Positions 36,343-45,311 of a stretch of DNA of 64,000 nt are shown here, piece by piece (positions within the stretch are counted from its first letter, which is position 1; the number at the start of each line of letters is the position of its first letter). This DNA comes from Immundisolibacterales bacterium (GTDB lineage Bacteria > Pseudomonadota > Gammaproteobacteria > HK1): positions 186,001-250,000 of the forward strand of contig JAPOPW010000024.1 of the NCBI GenBank assembly GCA_026712715.1, read 5' to 3'. The translations under genes and the position numbers were made by a program. A model generated the notes under the pieces. That model was not told the DNA's origin and searched no databases. It was given only the letters and a program-made list of their open reading frames with translations.

Positions 36343-38397
36343 CTACCCTGCTCTCGCTACGTCGCAGAAGGCCTCGTTGCAGCAAGCGCCGTCTTCGATG
36401 TCGGTCCGGATGTCGGAGTCGAGAAGCGCGTTGACGGTCTGTCCCGTTGGGCTGGCCGATAGCCAGACGCCTTTCGGGGTATAGAGGACGCCCGGCAGCA
36501 CTGCGTCGGTGGTTCGCGCCACCAGGTGCGTTTCGCCGCGGTCGTTGAAGACCCGGAGCAAGTCGCCGTCGGAAATGCCTCGGCGCTCGGCGTCCGCCGG
36601 GTTGATTTCGACCTCCTCCTGTTCCCCGGACAGCGCACAGTGGCCGAAGGTCGCATTGATCCGTCTCGGCGACGATGGCGAAATGATGGTGAACGGGAAT
36701 CCCCGCTTGACCGGTTCGTAGCGCGGCAATCCATAACCGAACCGGTCCTCGAGGTCGCGGCTGAATAGTTCGACCCTGCCCGACCCCGTCGCGGGCGCGA
36801 CCGTGTTGCACAAGATTGGAACGCCCCCCTCGATGGTCGTCATGGCGAGGGCCGAACCCACGGGCAACCGGCTCGGGCGGTGGCCGCACAGGCGGGAATC
36901 GTCATTGAGGAACGCTGCGTCCATCAGCGCCTCGTCGGATTCGCGGAACATCGGGTCATCGAAGCCGAAACGTGTCGCGAGGCGCCGGAATATCTCCGTA
37001 TTCGGCAGCGACTCGCCGACGCGGGGGATGACCGGCTCCGCTCGTTGCAGATGGCAGTGTCCATAGGAGGCGTAGATGTCGGCATGCTCGAAATGGCTCG
37101 TGGCCGGCAGCACCACGTCGCAATACCTCATCGAATCCGTCATTACGACATCGGCCCCCGCAACGAAGACATCCTCCTGGGCGAGCGCCCGGCGCATGCG
37201 ATTCTGATCAGGATGGGTTGCGACCGGATTGTGGTTGAAAATGAAGACGGCCTTGATCGGCGGGTCCAGAGTCTCGTCCAACAGCAGGCGCGAGACATCG
37301 ACAATGTTGATCGTCCTCGTGCCGCCGGGAACGAGGTCCGGGCGCTGCAGGCGGGCGGCAGCTCTAGGGAAGGCATGGCCGGGCTTGGCGAAGACGCCGG
37401 CGCCGAGTCGGCCGTGATTGCCGGTGAGGGCCTGGAGCGCCATCGCCGCGCGCAGGCCCGAGCCGCCGCTTCGCCCGCGCTCCATCCCGTTGCCGACGGA
37501 AACCCCGACCGTTTTCGCATCGCGGTACCACTGCGCGAAGGTGTCGAAGCTCGCACGGTCTACGCCGCAGATGTTGGCCACCATTTCGGGCGTGTAAGCG
37601 CGCGCGTGCGCCATGTAGGCTTCGTGGCCTTCGACCCACCGCTCCGTGAAGTCGCGGTCGTGGGCGCCGAGTCGCTCGAGTTCTGCCGCCATCGCCAGGG
37701 CGAGCACGACGTCGGTGCCCGGTCGGATCTGGATGAAGAGGTCGGCCTGTTCGGCGATGCGGGTGCGCTTCGGGTCTATGACGATCAACCGGGCGCCGCC
37801 CGTCCTGCGTGCCGCCTTGATTTCCCGCGCGAGATGCAGGTTGGACACGGTGACGTTGTTGCTCCAGACGACGATGAGGTCCGAATAACGCATCTGCTCG
37901 GGCGGCATCCCGGGCGCGGCTCCGTAGAGACTTGCGTACGCCGAACTTCGCACGATCCCGCACAGTTGCCCGCGCGCGAGCAGCGAGGCTCCGAGCCGGT
38001 GGAAGAAGCGGCGGTCCATGGAGCCTCCCGCAAGCTCGCCGTGCGGCCCGGCGTAGTTCAGCGGCAGCACCGTCTGCGGGCCGTGCCGCGCGACGGCGCC
38101 ATCGATGCCTGCATGGATCAGGTCCAACGCCTCGTCCCAGGAGATTGGGGCGAACGCGCCCTCGCCGCGCCGGCCCGTGCGCTTGAGCGGACGGGTAAGC
38201 CGAGCGGGTCCGTGCACAAACTCGGGATAGGAGCGTGCGACCTTGTTGCAGATCACACCGGCCGTGTACGGGTTAGCCTTCGAACCACGCACGTCGAGGA
38301 CGCGGGTCCCATCCGTCCGGACTGAAAGGCTGCAGGTGTCCGGGCAGTCGAGCGGACAGACGCTGGGCAGTATCCCACCCATCTCGGTAGTGGCCAT
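36343..38397 (-). CDS. Molybdopterin-dependent oxidoreductase (DMSO reductase superfamily)
   Basis: A 684-residue enzyme of the bis-MGD molybdoenzyme superfamily. The ATG at 38397 has a strong ribosome binding site (GGAGGGG). The N-terminal [4Fe-4S] ligands are Cys14, Cys18, Cys22 and Cys50 (CPLDCPDTC and VICNK). The MGD-binding core is present, with GPHGELAGGSMDRRFFHRLG, SNNVTVSNLHL, GNGMERGRSGGSGLRA and the C-terminal INPADAERRGISDGDLLRVFNDRG. No twin-arginine signal is present, so it is probably cytoplasmic. The electron donor and substrate are unknown. It is divergent from a MocR-type regulator, which may control it. Confidence 0.88.
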   Translation of the reverse strand: MATTEMGGILPSVCPLDCPDTCSLSVRTDGTRVLDVRGSKANPYTAGVICNKVARSYPEFVHGPARLTRPLKRTGRRGEGAFAPISWDEALDLIHAGIDGAVARHGPQTVLPLNYAGPHGELAGGSMDRRFFHRLGASLLARGQLCGIVRSSAYASLYGAAPGMPPEQMRYSDLIVVWSNNVTVSNLHLAREIKAARRTGGARLIVIDPKRTRIAEQADLFIQIRPGTDVVLALAMAAELERLGAHDRDFTERWVEGHEAYMAHARAYTPEMVANICGVDRASFDTFAQWYRDAKTVGVSVGNGMERGRSGGSGLRAAMALQALTGNHGRLGAGVFAKPGHAFPRAAARLQRPDLVPGGTRTINIVDVSRLLLDETLDPPIKAVFIFNHNPVATHPDQNRMRRALAQEDVFVAGADVVMTDSMRYCDVVLPATSHFEHADIYASYGHCHLQRAEPVIPRVGESLPNTEIFRRLATRFGFDDPMFRESDEALMDAAFLNDDSRLCGHRPSRLPVGSALAMTTIEGGVPILCNTVAPATGSGRVELFSRDLEDRFGYGLPRYEPVKRGFPFTIISPSSPRRINATFGHCALSGEQEEVEINPADAERRGISDGDLLRVFNDRGETHLVARTTDAVLPGVLYTPKGVWLSASPTGQTVNALLDSDIRTDIEDGACCNEAFCDVARAG

Positions 38398-38691
38398 GAC
38401 TATTTCCCCTCCACGACACCGCCCGATCTCGGGCATTTGTTCACCACTGGCAAAGCATCACGGTTCGAGTGCCAGGGACACGCGCTGCATCGCCCCCCTT
38501 CTGTAGAGCGTGCAGCGCTTGAGCACGAACTGGAGTCCAGCGAACGATCCTCCAGGGCGGCACCACCCGCGCAATCCCGTCACTCGGAACATCGTGAGCT
38601 TCACAGTGTTGCGGCGATTTGAGAGTCCATGCATTGTGGTACAAAGAAAAGAGCCAATTCTGTATTTTTCCTGGAACCATTGGATTGCATC
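38398..38691. promoter_or_regulatory. Divergent promoter region between molybdoenzyme and MocR regulator
   Basis: About 290 bases between two divergent starts. The part next to the regulator is A+T-rich (ATTGTGGTACAAAG, then AAAGAGCC, then a TGTATTTTTC run near 38671) in contrast to the GC-rich genome. GGTAC elements are common in MocR-type operators. This is a good candidate for a shared control region, but no site is proven. Confidence 0.45.
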
Positions 38692-40188
38692 GTGAGAGAC
38701 TTGCACCTCCTGTCACTGGGTGTCAGTGCAGAGCGCCACTCCGGCGCAACGCTCTATCAGCAGCTCTACGACGGCCTGCGCTCGGCAGTCCTTGATGGGC
38801 GTCTCGAGCCGGGCACGCGACTGCCTTCGACCCGGGCCGCCGCGCTGGAGCTGGGTGTCGCACGAAACACGGTGATAGCGGTCTTCGAGCAACTCGTGGC
38901 CGAGGGGTTTCTTCGCTCCCGGGTGGGCGACGGCACCTACGTGGCCGACTTCGAGCCCGAACTGCTGTCCCGGCCGGTGCGGAAGGGACCGAAGAGTCAC
39001 CGAGCCCGTCGCGAGGAGGTATCCGGAGGCACGGTTTCTCCACTCTCGGTGCGGGGGACGGCGATCGTCGGTGTGAGTCGAGGTGCGCCGGGGCCGGTGG
39101 ACGGCGCGTTCCAACCGGGGCTACCGGACATCGCGGCCTTTCCGCATCGCACCTGGGCGCGGATCCTGGCCCGTCATGCACGCACTCCGGAACACGCGCG
39201 GCTCGGGTACGGCGACGCCGCGGGCGACCCGCGCCTGCGCACGGCAATCGCCGCGTATGTCACGGCCACACGTGGCGTCAGGTGTTCACCGGAGCGTGTC
39301 GTGCCCGTAGCGGGCGCACAGGCCGCGCTGGACCTCTGCGTGCGCCTGCTGCTCGACCCCGGAGATTCGGCGTGGATCGAGGAGCCGGGATATGGTGGCG
39401 CGCGGGCCGCGCTGCTCGGCGCGGGTGCTCGCATCGAGCCAATTCCGGTCGACGCGGAAGGACTCGATGTTGCACAGGGCGAGGCACGGTGTCCCGGCGC
39501 CCGGCTTGCCTACATCACTCCTTCGTGCCAGTTCCCACTCGGCGCGACGCTCTCGCTTGAGCGTCGCCTGCGACTGGTCGACTGGGCCGAACGTGCCGGC
39601 GCGTTCGTGATCGAGGACGATTACGACAGCGAATACCGATACCGCGGCCGGCCGATCACCGCCTTGCAGGGACTCGATGCCAACGGCCGGGTCGCCTACG
39701 TCGGCACGTTTTCGAAGACGATGTTTCCCGCGCTGCGTGTCGGTTACGTTATCGCGCCCGAGGGCTTGGCGGCGGCGTTCGCCCACGCGGTCAGAAACAC
39801 CGGCCAGTCCGTGCCGCAACCGGTGCAGGGGGCACTCGCCGAGTTCATCGACGCCGGCCACTACTCCAGGCATGTGCGCCGGATGCGGACGCTGTACGCA
39901 CGGCGTCGCGCGCGCCTCTTCACGCTGGTCGGCGAACATCTTTCGGATGTGATGGAGCTCGTCTTTTGCGAAGCCGGCATGCAAGTCGCCGGCTGGCTCG
40001 TCAATGGACTGGATGATCGCGCCGTTGCCGCGGCCGGTGCGCGCGCGGGACTCGCTTTGGCGCCACTATCCGGCTACTGGATGAACCCCGGGGGGCGTGC
40101 CGGCCTGCACCTGGGCTACGCGGGAGTTTCCGAGGAGGCACTCGGGCAGGCGGTACCGAAACTCGCCCGCGTCATGGGGCTGCGGTGA
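38692..40188 (+). CDS. MocR-type regulator (GntR HTH fused to aminotransferase-like domain)
   Basis: A 498-residue regulator. The GTG at 38692 is chosen because the usual N-terminus follows (VRDLHLLSLGVSAERHSGATLYQQLYDGLRSAVLDGRLEPGTRLPSTRAAALELGVARNTV), which is the GntR winged helix-turn-helix. The C-terminal class I aminotransferase-like domain has the PLP-lysine region in YVGTFSKTMFPALRVGYVI, and EDDYDSEYRYRG, HTH-linker and ARG residues as in PdxR/GabR. Such proteins use PLP or a PLP-amine adduct as effector. It is divergent from the molybdopterin oxidoreductase gene and probably controls it and its downstream genes. Confidence 0.92.
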   Translation: MRDLHLLSLGVSAERHSGATLYQQLYDGLRSAVLDGRLEPGTRLPSTRAAALELGVARNTVIAVFEQLVAEGFLRSRVGDGTYVADFEPELLSRPVRKGPKSHRARREEVSGGTVSPLSVRGTAIVGVSRGAPGPVDGAFQPGLPDIAAFPHRTWARILARHARTPEHARLGYGDAAGDPRLRTAIAAYVTATRGVRCSPERVVPVAGAQAALDLCVRLLLDPGDSAWIEEPGYGGARAALLGAGARIEPIPVDAEGLDVAQGEARCPGARLAYITPSCQFPLGATLSLERRLRLVDWAERAGAFVIEDDYDSEYRYRGRPITALQGLDANGRVAYVGTFSKTMFPALRVGYVIAPEGLAAAFAHAVRNTGQSVPQPVQGALAEFIDAGHYSRHVRRMRTLYARRRARLFTLVGEHLSDVMELVFCEAGMQVAGWLVNGLDDRAVAAAGARAGLALAPLSGYWMNPGGRAGLHLGYAGVSEEALGQAVPKLARVMGLR

Positions 40189-40589
40189 TCCACTTGCTGG
40201 CCGTGACCACGAGAACGAGACAAGCGCTGCCGGCATGCGGAAGATGCCGGCGGGCGCGACGCTGGCACGCTATCCGCCGTCCTGACCCTGGCGAGGCATG
40301 CCCCGCCGGCACGCCAGTCTCGACGCAACCCCGGTGGCGGACGGATTCTCGAAACGAGGGCGCTGTCTCGCGCGTGAAACCACACTTTGCGTGGTTGAAC
40401 CTCCCATCGTGCGCGAGAAGCGCGTCTGATTTTCTGTCCCCGATCCGCATGGCGACTGGTCTTGCGCCTCGTGGGGTGCGGCCCGTGGCGGAGCTGGGCG
40501 CCGCCCCGCACGCGCTCCCTGATGGTCGTTCTCCCTCGAACTGACCCCCGACGAGAGGGTCCGCCTGAGCGCCCTCGGGGGCCGGGTTG
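40189..40589. other. 400-base stretch without a recognisable gene
   Basis: Open frames exist on both strands, but none has a ribosome binding site plus family motif. An AACCAC/GTGGTT hairpin (40378-40396) is the only structure seen. This belongs to the eroded accessory zone that ends at 41169. Confidence 0.4.
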
Positions 40590-40803
40590 CTAGCCCACCC
40601 GTGTTGGAAGGCGGCGCGGCCGCGGTTCGAAGTCCGTCAGAAGGCGCTGCTCACCGAAGGCCGCATTGAGTTGGTGCAGGAACTCGACGTAACCGATCTC
40701 GAGGTGGTGCCTGCGAATCGCGGCCTCCTCCGGAATCGCGTCGCCCGTTGCCGGTCCGTACCTGAAGTGGACGTCGAACCGCTTGTGGGAGAGGTCGGAA
40801 GCG
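40590..40803 (-). pseudogene. 3' end of an unknown protein gene, 5' part lost
   Basis: On the minus strand the frame reads HKRFDVHFRYGPATG, then AAIRRHHLEIGYVEFLHQLNAAFG and LLTDFEPRPRRLPTRVG, ending in TAG at 40590. The codons have strongly GC-rich third positions, so it looks like real coding sequence. It meets a Calx-beta fragment on the opposite strand near 40804, which marks a breakpoint. I do not recognise the family. Confidence 0.4.
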
Positions 40804-41169
40804 ATGCGCACGGTAACCGAAGCGACGGCAGCGGCATTCACGCTCACGAGGACGGGCGCAACGGACGATGCGCTGACGGTCACCGTCGCAATGACGGAGG
40901 CGGGAAGCGTGCTCGATGGCACGCCGGCGACGTCGGTGCCATTCGCAGGAGACTCCACCACCGCAACGCTCAGCGTCGCCACGGACAACGACGCCGTGGA
41001 CGAGGCGGACGCGCAAGTTGAGGTCACCATCTCAAGCGCGGAGAGCTACCTAGTCGACACTCAGAGCAGCACCGCCCGGGTGGACGTCTTCGACAACGAC
41101 GAGACAGAGGCAGGCGAAGGGGTCGAAGAGCTGTGGTCGACCACGCTTACCGGCCGCACCGGGGACTGA
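40804..41169 (+). pseudogene. Calx-beta domain fragment of a large surface protein
   Basis: The frame from ATG 40804 reads TVTEATAAAFTLTRTG, then ALTVTVAMTEAGSVLDGTPATSVPFA, ATLSVATDNDAVDEADAQVEV and ARVDVFDNDE. This is one almost complete Calx-beta module, as found in repeats of large extracellular adhesins. A short extra segment VEELWSTTLTG follows before the stop. There is no signal sequence or repeat array around it, so it is an isolated piece. Both ends lie at breakpoints, one against an unknown opposite-strand fragment. Confidence 0.65.
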
Positions 41170-41194
41170 ACCGGATGAGTTCCTGCTGTTGAGC

Positions 41195-41210
41195 GCGGTA
41201 CTCGTACCGC
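41195..41210. repeat. 16-bp perfect palindrome
   Basis: GCGGTAC-TC-GTACCGC is an inverted repeat with a 2-base centre, in the 124-base gap between the Calx-beta fragment and argG. It could be a regulator site or a simple hairpin. Confidence 0.4.
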
Positions 41211-41293
41211 CCAAGTCCGGCGACGTGAGGGAGTACGGCTCGCCACAACGAGCAGATTGGTGTCCGCAGCAGGAAATCGGTGAATCTTCCGGG

Positions 41294-42550
41294 CTAGCTC
41301 CCGTCCTCGGAACGGCGTGAGCCCCCGCCGCCGGGCCGGGTCCCGGCCGCGACGGCGGCGACCCGCATGCGCAGCGCGTTCAGGCGGATGAAGCCTTCCG
41401 CATCGCGCTGGTCGTACGCCCCGCGGTCGTCCTCGAAGGTGGCGATGTCGGGCCGGTACAGGCTGTCGGTCTCCGATCGCCGGCCGATCGCCAGCACGTT
41501 CCCCTTGTAGAGCTTGAGCCGCACCTCGCCGTTCACGGTGCGCTGGGTCTCGTCGATGAAGGTCTGGAGGGCGGCGCGCTCCGGGCTCCACCAGTAGCCG
41601 TTGTAGACGAGGCTCGCGTAACGCGGCATGAGCTCGTCCTTGAGGTGCGCCACCTCCCGGTCGAGGGTGAGGGACTCCATCGCGCGGTGCGCCCGGAGCA
41701 GCAGCGTCCCGCCCGGCGTCTCGTAGCAGCCCCGCACCTTCATGCCGACGTAGCGGTTCTCCACGATGTCGAGGCGCCCGACGCCGTGCTCGCCGCCGAC
41801 GCGGTTGAGCGCGGCCATCACCTCGCCCGGGGTCATCGCCACTCCGTCCACCGCAACGACGTCGCCGCGCTCGAAGGCGAGGGTGATCCGGGCCGGCCGG
41901 TCGGGGGCGTCCTCCGGCGAGCGGGTCATCCGCCACATCGAATCGGCCGGCTCGATCCAGGGGTCTTCCAGCTCGTTGCCCTCGAACGAGAGGTGCATCA
42001 GGTTCGCGTCCATCGAGTACGGGGACTGGTTGCCCGACTGCCGCTCGATCGGGATCCCGTGCTCCTCGGCGTATGCGAGGAGACTCTCCCGTGAGCCGAG
42101 ATCCCACTCGCGCCACGGGGCGATGATCCGGATGTCGGGTCGAAGCGCGTAGGCTCCGAGCTCGAAGCGGACCTGGTCGTTGCCCTTGCCGGTCGCGCCG
42201 TGCGCGATCGCGTCCGCCCCCGTCTCATCCGCAATCTCGACCAGACGCTTGGCGATGAGCGGGCGCGCAATCGAGGTGCCGAGGAGGTACTCGCCTTCGT
42301 AGACCGCGTTCGCCCGGAACATCGGGAAGATGAAGTCGCGCGCGAACTCTTCGCGCAGGTCCTCGACGTGGATGGACTGAGCGCCGAGCAGCTCCGCCTT
42401 GGCCCGCGCGGGCTCGAGCTCTTCTCCCTGGCCGAGATCGGCGGTGAAGGTCACGACGTCGCAGCCGTAGTTCTCCTTGAGCCACTTCAGGATGATGGAG
42501 GTGTCGAGCCCGCCGGAGTACGCGAGCACCACCTTGTTCACGTCCGTCAT
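41294..42550 (-). CDS. argG: Argininosuccinate synthase
   Basis: A 418-residue ATP-dependent enzyme that joins citrulline and aspartate in arginine synthesis. The N-terminal PP-loop [17 protein letters not shown] starts at residue 8. The family motifs [19 protein letters not shown] and [25 protein letters not shown] are intact. The ATG at 42550 ([16 protein letters not shown]) is the natural start; the frame extends further upstream without signs of coding. The last 20 residues ([17 protein letters not shown]) are a Gly/Ser-rich tail that most family members lack. Confidence 0.97.
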   Translation of the reverse strand: MTDVNKVVLAYSGGLDTSIILKWLKENYGCDVVTFTADLGQGEELEPARAKAELLGAQSIHVEDLREEFARDFIFPMFRANAVYEGEYLLGTSIARPLIAKRLVEIADETGADAIAHGATGKGNDQVRFELGAYALRPDIRIIAPWREWDLGSRESLLAYAEEHGIPIERQSGNQSPYSMDANLMHLSFEGNELEDPWIEPADSMWRMTRSPEDAPDRPARITLAFERGDVVAVDGVAMTPGEVMAALNRVGGEHGVGRLDIVENRYVGMKVRGCYETPGGTLLLRAHRAMESLTLDREVAHLKDELMPRYASLVYNGYWWSPERAALQTFIDETQRTVNGEVRLKLYKGNVLAIGRRSETDSLYRPDIATFEDDRGAYDQRDAEGFIRLNALRMRVAAVAAGTRPGGGGSRRSEDGS

Positions 42551-42966
42551 GCGGAACTCCGCGCTTCGTCGATGGGAGGAGGATGGTCCGCCGGGGTGGG
42601 CGGCGGAGATTCTATCAGCGTCCGCCCACCCGGGACGGACGCGGGGCGCCCGAACGCGGGGTGCCCGAAGAGGAAAGCGGCGGTCGCGTCCGTGGTGTCG
42701 ATTCGAAGGGAGATGCCCTCGAATTCTCCTCTCCGGGGTGAAGCGGTCTCTCACCCCGCGAAACGAGGGTGGGGCGCCGGCTCCGTTCGGCCCGGGCGGG
42801 TGGGGACGCCGATTCGAAGAGCGCTGCGGCGACCGTCCGAACGATCGGATTGGCGGCGAAGGCGGGCTGGGCTGAACCTTGTCTCGATGTCGAAACAAGG
42901 GCAAAGAACCGCGAAACAAGGGCGATATTTCTTCAGCTCGCGACGCGGTTGTAGGAAATTCTCGCA
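42551..42966. promoter_or_regulatory. Intergenic region with candidate operator at 42877-42923
   Basis: The 416-base gap separates the divergent argG and HTH-protein genes. CCTTGT (42877-42882) faces ACAAGG (42895-42900), and the inner TCGA-TG-TCGA makes a near-perfect 24-base dyad. The half-site CGAAACAAGGGC occurs at 42891-42902 and again at 42912-42923, exactly 21 bases apart, as a direct repeat. It is just upstream of the HTH gene start (42967). This pattern fits autoregulation by that protein. The rest of the gap holds no recognised gene. Confidence 0.6.
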
Positions 42967-43377
42967 ATGCGGGAGCTCCTGGCCGAAATCGAGAGGGCGC
43001 TTCGGGCGCGCGGCTGGTCGGCCCGTCAGGCGTCGATGGAAGCGGTCGGCACCCCCGAGCTGATCCGGGACATGCGCCGCGGGCGGGTTCCGTCCGTCGA
43101 GCGATTCCGGGACTTGTGCGAGGCGCTGAACCTCGAGTTCTACGTCGGCCCCCGCCGGCGAACGGATTCCGTCGAGGCGCAACGGCTGGAGCGTGCGCTG
43201 GAGATTGCCGAACGGGGACTCGAATCGCTCGGGCGGACGATGAATCGCACCGACAAGGCCCGCTTCGTGTCCGCGGTCTACGATCTCATCGGGGCGGACG
43301 CGGAGTCCGCGAACGCGGCGCGGGTCCTCGACCTGATCGATGCGATCTCGGGGACCTCGCCCGAATCGGAGGCTTGA
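42967..43377 (+). CDS. Small helix-turn-helix regulator
   Basis: A 136-residue protein. Residues 1-60 resemble the N-terminal HTH of phage-repressor-like regulators: [61 protein letters not shown]. The remainder (residues 65-136) is helical, without the S24 peptidase domain that usually follows. It could be a shortened repressor that keeps only the DNA-binding part and a dimerising helix bundle. The start at 42967 lies 43 bases after a repeated half-site. It is convergent with lpd, 16 bases away. Confidence 0.7.
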   Translation: MRELLAEIERALRARGWSARQASMEAVGTPELIRDMRRGRVPSVERFRDLCEALNLEFYVGPRRRTDSVEAQRLERALEIAERGLESLGRTMNRTDKARFVSAVYDLIGADAESANAARVLDLIDAISGTSPESEA

Positions 43378-43393
43378 TTCGTCCGGTAGGCCG

Positions 43394-45238
43394 CTACCGC
43401 CGCGGGACGTAGAGGTCGGTGATGGTACCCGCGACCATCTCCGCCGCGAAGTTGACGGTCTCCGAGAGGGTCGGGTGGGGGTGAATGCTGAGGGCGATGT
43501 CCTCCGGGTCCGCTCCCATCTCGATCGCGAGCACCGTCTCGGAGATGAGCTCGCCCGCGTGCGGGCCGACGATTCCCGCCCCGACGAGACGCCGCGTCCC
43601 GGCGTCGAAGATGAGCTTCGTCAGGCCTTCGTCGCGCCCGGTGCCGATCGCCCGGCCGCTCGCGGCCCACGGAAAGGTCGCCTTCTCGACGGCGCGCCCC
43701 GCCGCCTTCGCCTCCGTCTCCGTGACCCCTGCCCAGGCGATCTCCGGATCGGTGTAGGCGACGGAGGGAATGACCTGCGCCTCGAATGCGGCCTTGCGCC
43801 CCGCCGCGACCTCCGCCGCGACCTTCCCCTGGTGGGTCGCCCGGTGGGCGAGGAGGGGCGGACCGGTGATGTCCCCGACCGCGAAGATGTGCGGCACGTT
43901 CGTGCGCTGGCCCTCGTCGACGGGGATGAAGCCGCGCTCGTCGGTCGCGACCCCGGCCGCCTGTGCGTCGATCCGGCACGGGCGCCTCCCCACCGCGACC
44001 AGCACCTGGTCGTAGATTCGGGACTCTTCGCCGCCGAACCACACCTTTATACCGCGCCGCTGCGGCTCGACGGAGGTGATTCGGGTGGCGAGGCGGATCG
44101 CGTGGTAGCGCGACGCGATCCGGCGCTCGAGGGGGCGCACGAGGTCGCGGTCGCAGCCGGGGAGGAGCTCGTCGAGCAGCTCCACCACCGTCACCCGGGA
44201 GCCGAGGGCATCGAATACGGAGGCCATCTCGAGGCCGATGATCCCTCCCCCGACGACGAGCAGGCGGCGGGGCACCTCGGTGAGAGCGAGCGCGCCGGTC
44301 GAATCGACGATCCGGGGGTCCTCCCATGGAAACCCCGGCAGGCGGACCGGTTCCGACCCGGCCGCGATGATCGCGTGCTCGAACCCGATCCGCCGCGTGC
44401 CGCCGTCCGGTGTCTCCACCGAGAGGACGCGCGGACCCTCGAACCGGCCGGAGCCCTGCACGACCTCCACCTTGCGGCGTTTCGCGAGTCCCGCGAGCCC
44501 GCCGGTGAGACGTTCGACCACCCCGTCCTTCCACTTCGCGAGCTTCGCCACATCCACGGCGGGCGCGCCGAAGTCGACGCCGCGGGCCCCGAGCTCGGCG
44601 GCCGCGGTCATGGTCTCCGCCGTGCTGAGCAGCGCCTTGGACGGAATGCAGCCGACGTTTAGGCAGACCCCGCCCAGGGTCGGGTATCGCTCGACGAGCA
44701 CCGTGCGCCGGCCGAGGTCCGCGGCCCGGAAAGCGGCGGTGTAGCCGCCCGGACCCGCCCCGAGAACCACGACCTGCGCGCGGACGTCGACGTCGTCGGG
44801 GATGGCGGTGTCGGGGTCACCCGGCCGGGTCCGCAGCCCTGCGCCGGGCACCGGATCCGGGCCGGAAGAGGGAGCGGCCGCCGCGCCGGCCGGTCGTCCG
44901 GCATCGTCGTCGGGACTCTCCACCGCCCCGGTCCCGGCCGTTGCACGGGCGGACGCGGCGGGCGCAGAGGGCGTGGCGGGGGCGGAGACCGAGGCGCCGG
45001 AGCCCGTGTCGAGTCCCACCAGCACGGTCCCGGCCGAGACGCGGTCCCCGATCGCGACCTCGACCGACGTGACCACGCCCTGCGCCGGCGACGGCAGATC
45101 CATGCTCGCCTTGTCGCTCTCGAGAACGACCACCGGCTCGTCGACACCGACCCGATCGCCGGGGGAGACGAGGATCTCGACGACCTCCACCTCCGAAGTC
45201 TCGCCAAGGTCGGGTACGACGATCCGGGTCGGATCCAC
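43394..45238 (-). CDS. lpd: Dihydrolipoamide dehydrogenase (E3) with N-terminal lipoyl domain
   Basis: A 614-residue E3. The first 80 residues are a lipoyl domain with the DKA lysine (VVVLESDKASMDLPSPAQG). A long Ala/Pro/Gly linker follows. The FAD/NAD core begins with AQVVVLGAGPGGYTAAFRAADLG and has the redox pair GGVCLNVGCIPSK. The catalytic base His-Glu dyad is HPHPTLSE near the end. E3 proteins with their own lipoyl domain are known from several proteobacterial PDH operons. It is the third gene of the aceE-aceF-lpd operon on the minus strand. Confidence 0.96.
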   Translation of the reverse strand: MDPTRIVVPDLGETSEVEVVEILVSPGDRVGVDEPVVVLESDKASMDLPSPAQGVVTSVEVAIGDRVSAGTVLVGLDTGSGASVSAPATPSAPAASARATAGTGAVESPDDDAGRPAGAAAAPSSGPDPVPGAGLRTRPGDPDTAIPDDVDVRAQVVVLGAGPGGYTAAFRAADLGRRTVLVERYPTLGGVCLNVGCIPSKALLSTAETMTAAAELGARGVDFGAPAVDVAKLAKWKDGVVERLTGGLAGLAKRRKVEVVQGSGRFEGPRVLSVETPDGGTRRIGFEHAIIAAGSEPVRLPGFPWEDPRIVDSTGALALTEVPRRLLVVGGGIIGLEMASVFDALGSRVTVVELLDELLPGCDRDLVRPLERRIASRYHAIRLATRITSVEPQRRGIKVWFGGEESRIYDQVLVAVGRRPCRIDAQAAGVATDERGFIPVDEGQRTNVPHIFAVGDITGPPLLAHRATHQGKVAAEVAAGRKAAFEAQVIPSVAYTDPEIAWAGVTETEAKAAGRAVEKATFPWAASGRAIGTGRDEGLTKLIFDAGTRRLVGAGIVGPHAGELISETVLAIEMGADPEDIALSIHPHPTLSETVNFAAEMVAGTITDLYVPRR

Positions 45239-45311
45239 GTCTGGCGCCCTCCTTACTGACGCGGCCGGCGCCGCATGTCGAGAATCCGCACCGTCGGGCC
45301 GCCTCTCGCGC

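Noticed and set aside
40185-40544. Forward frame of about 119 codons after the MocR gene
   Set aside because: No start signal or family match. It overlaps other frames of similar length on both strands.
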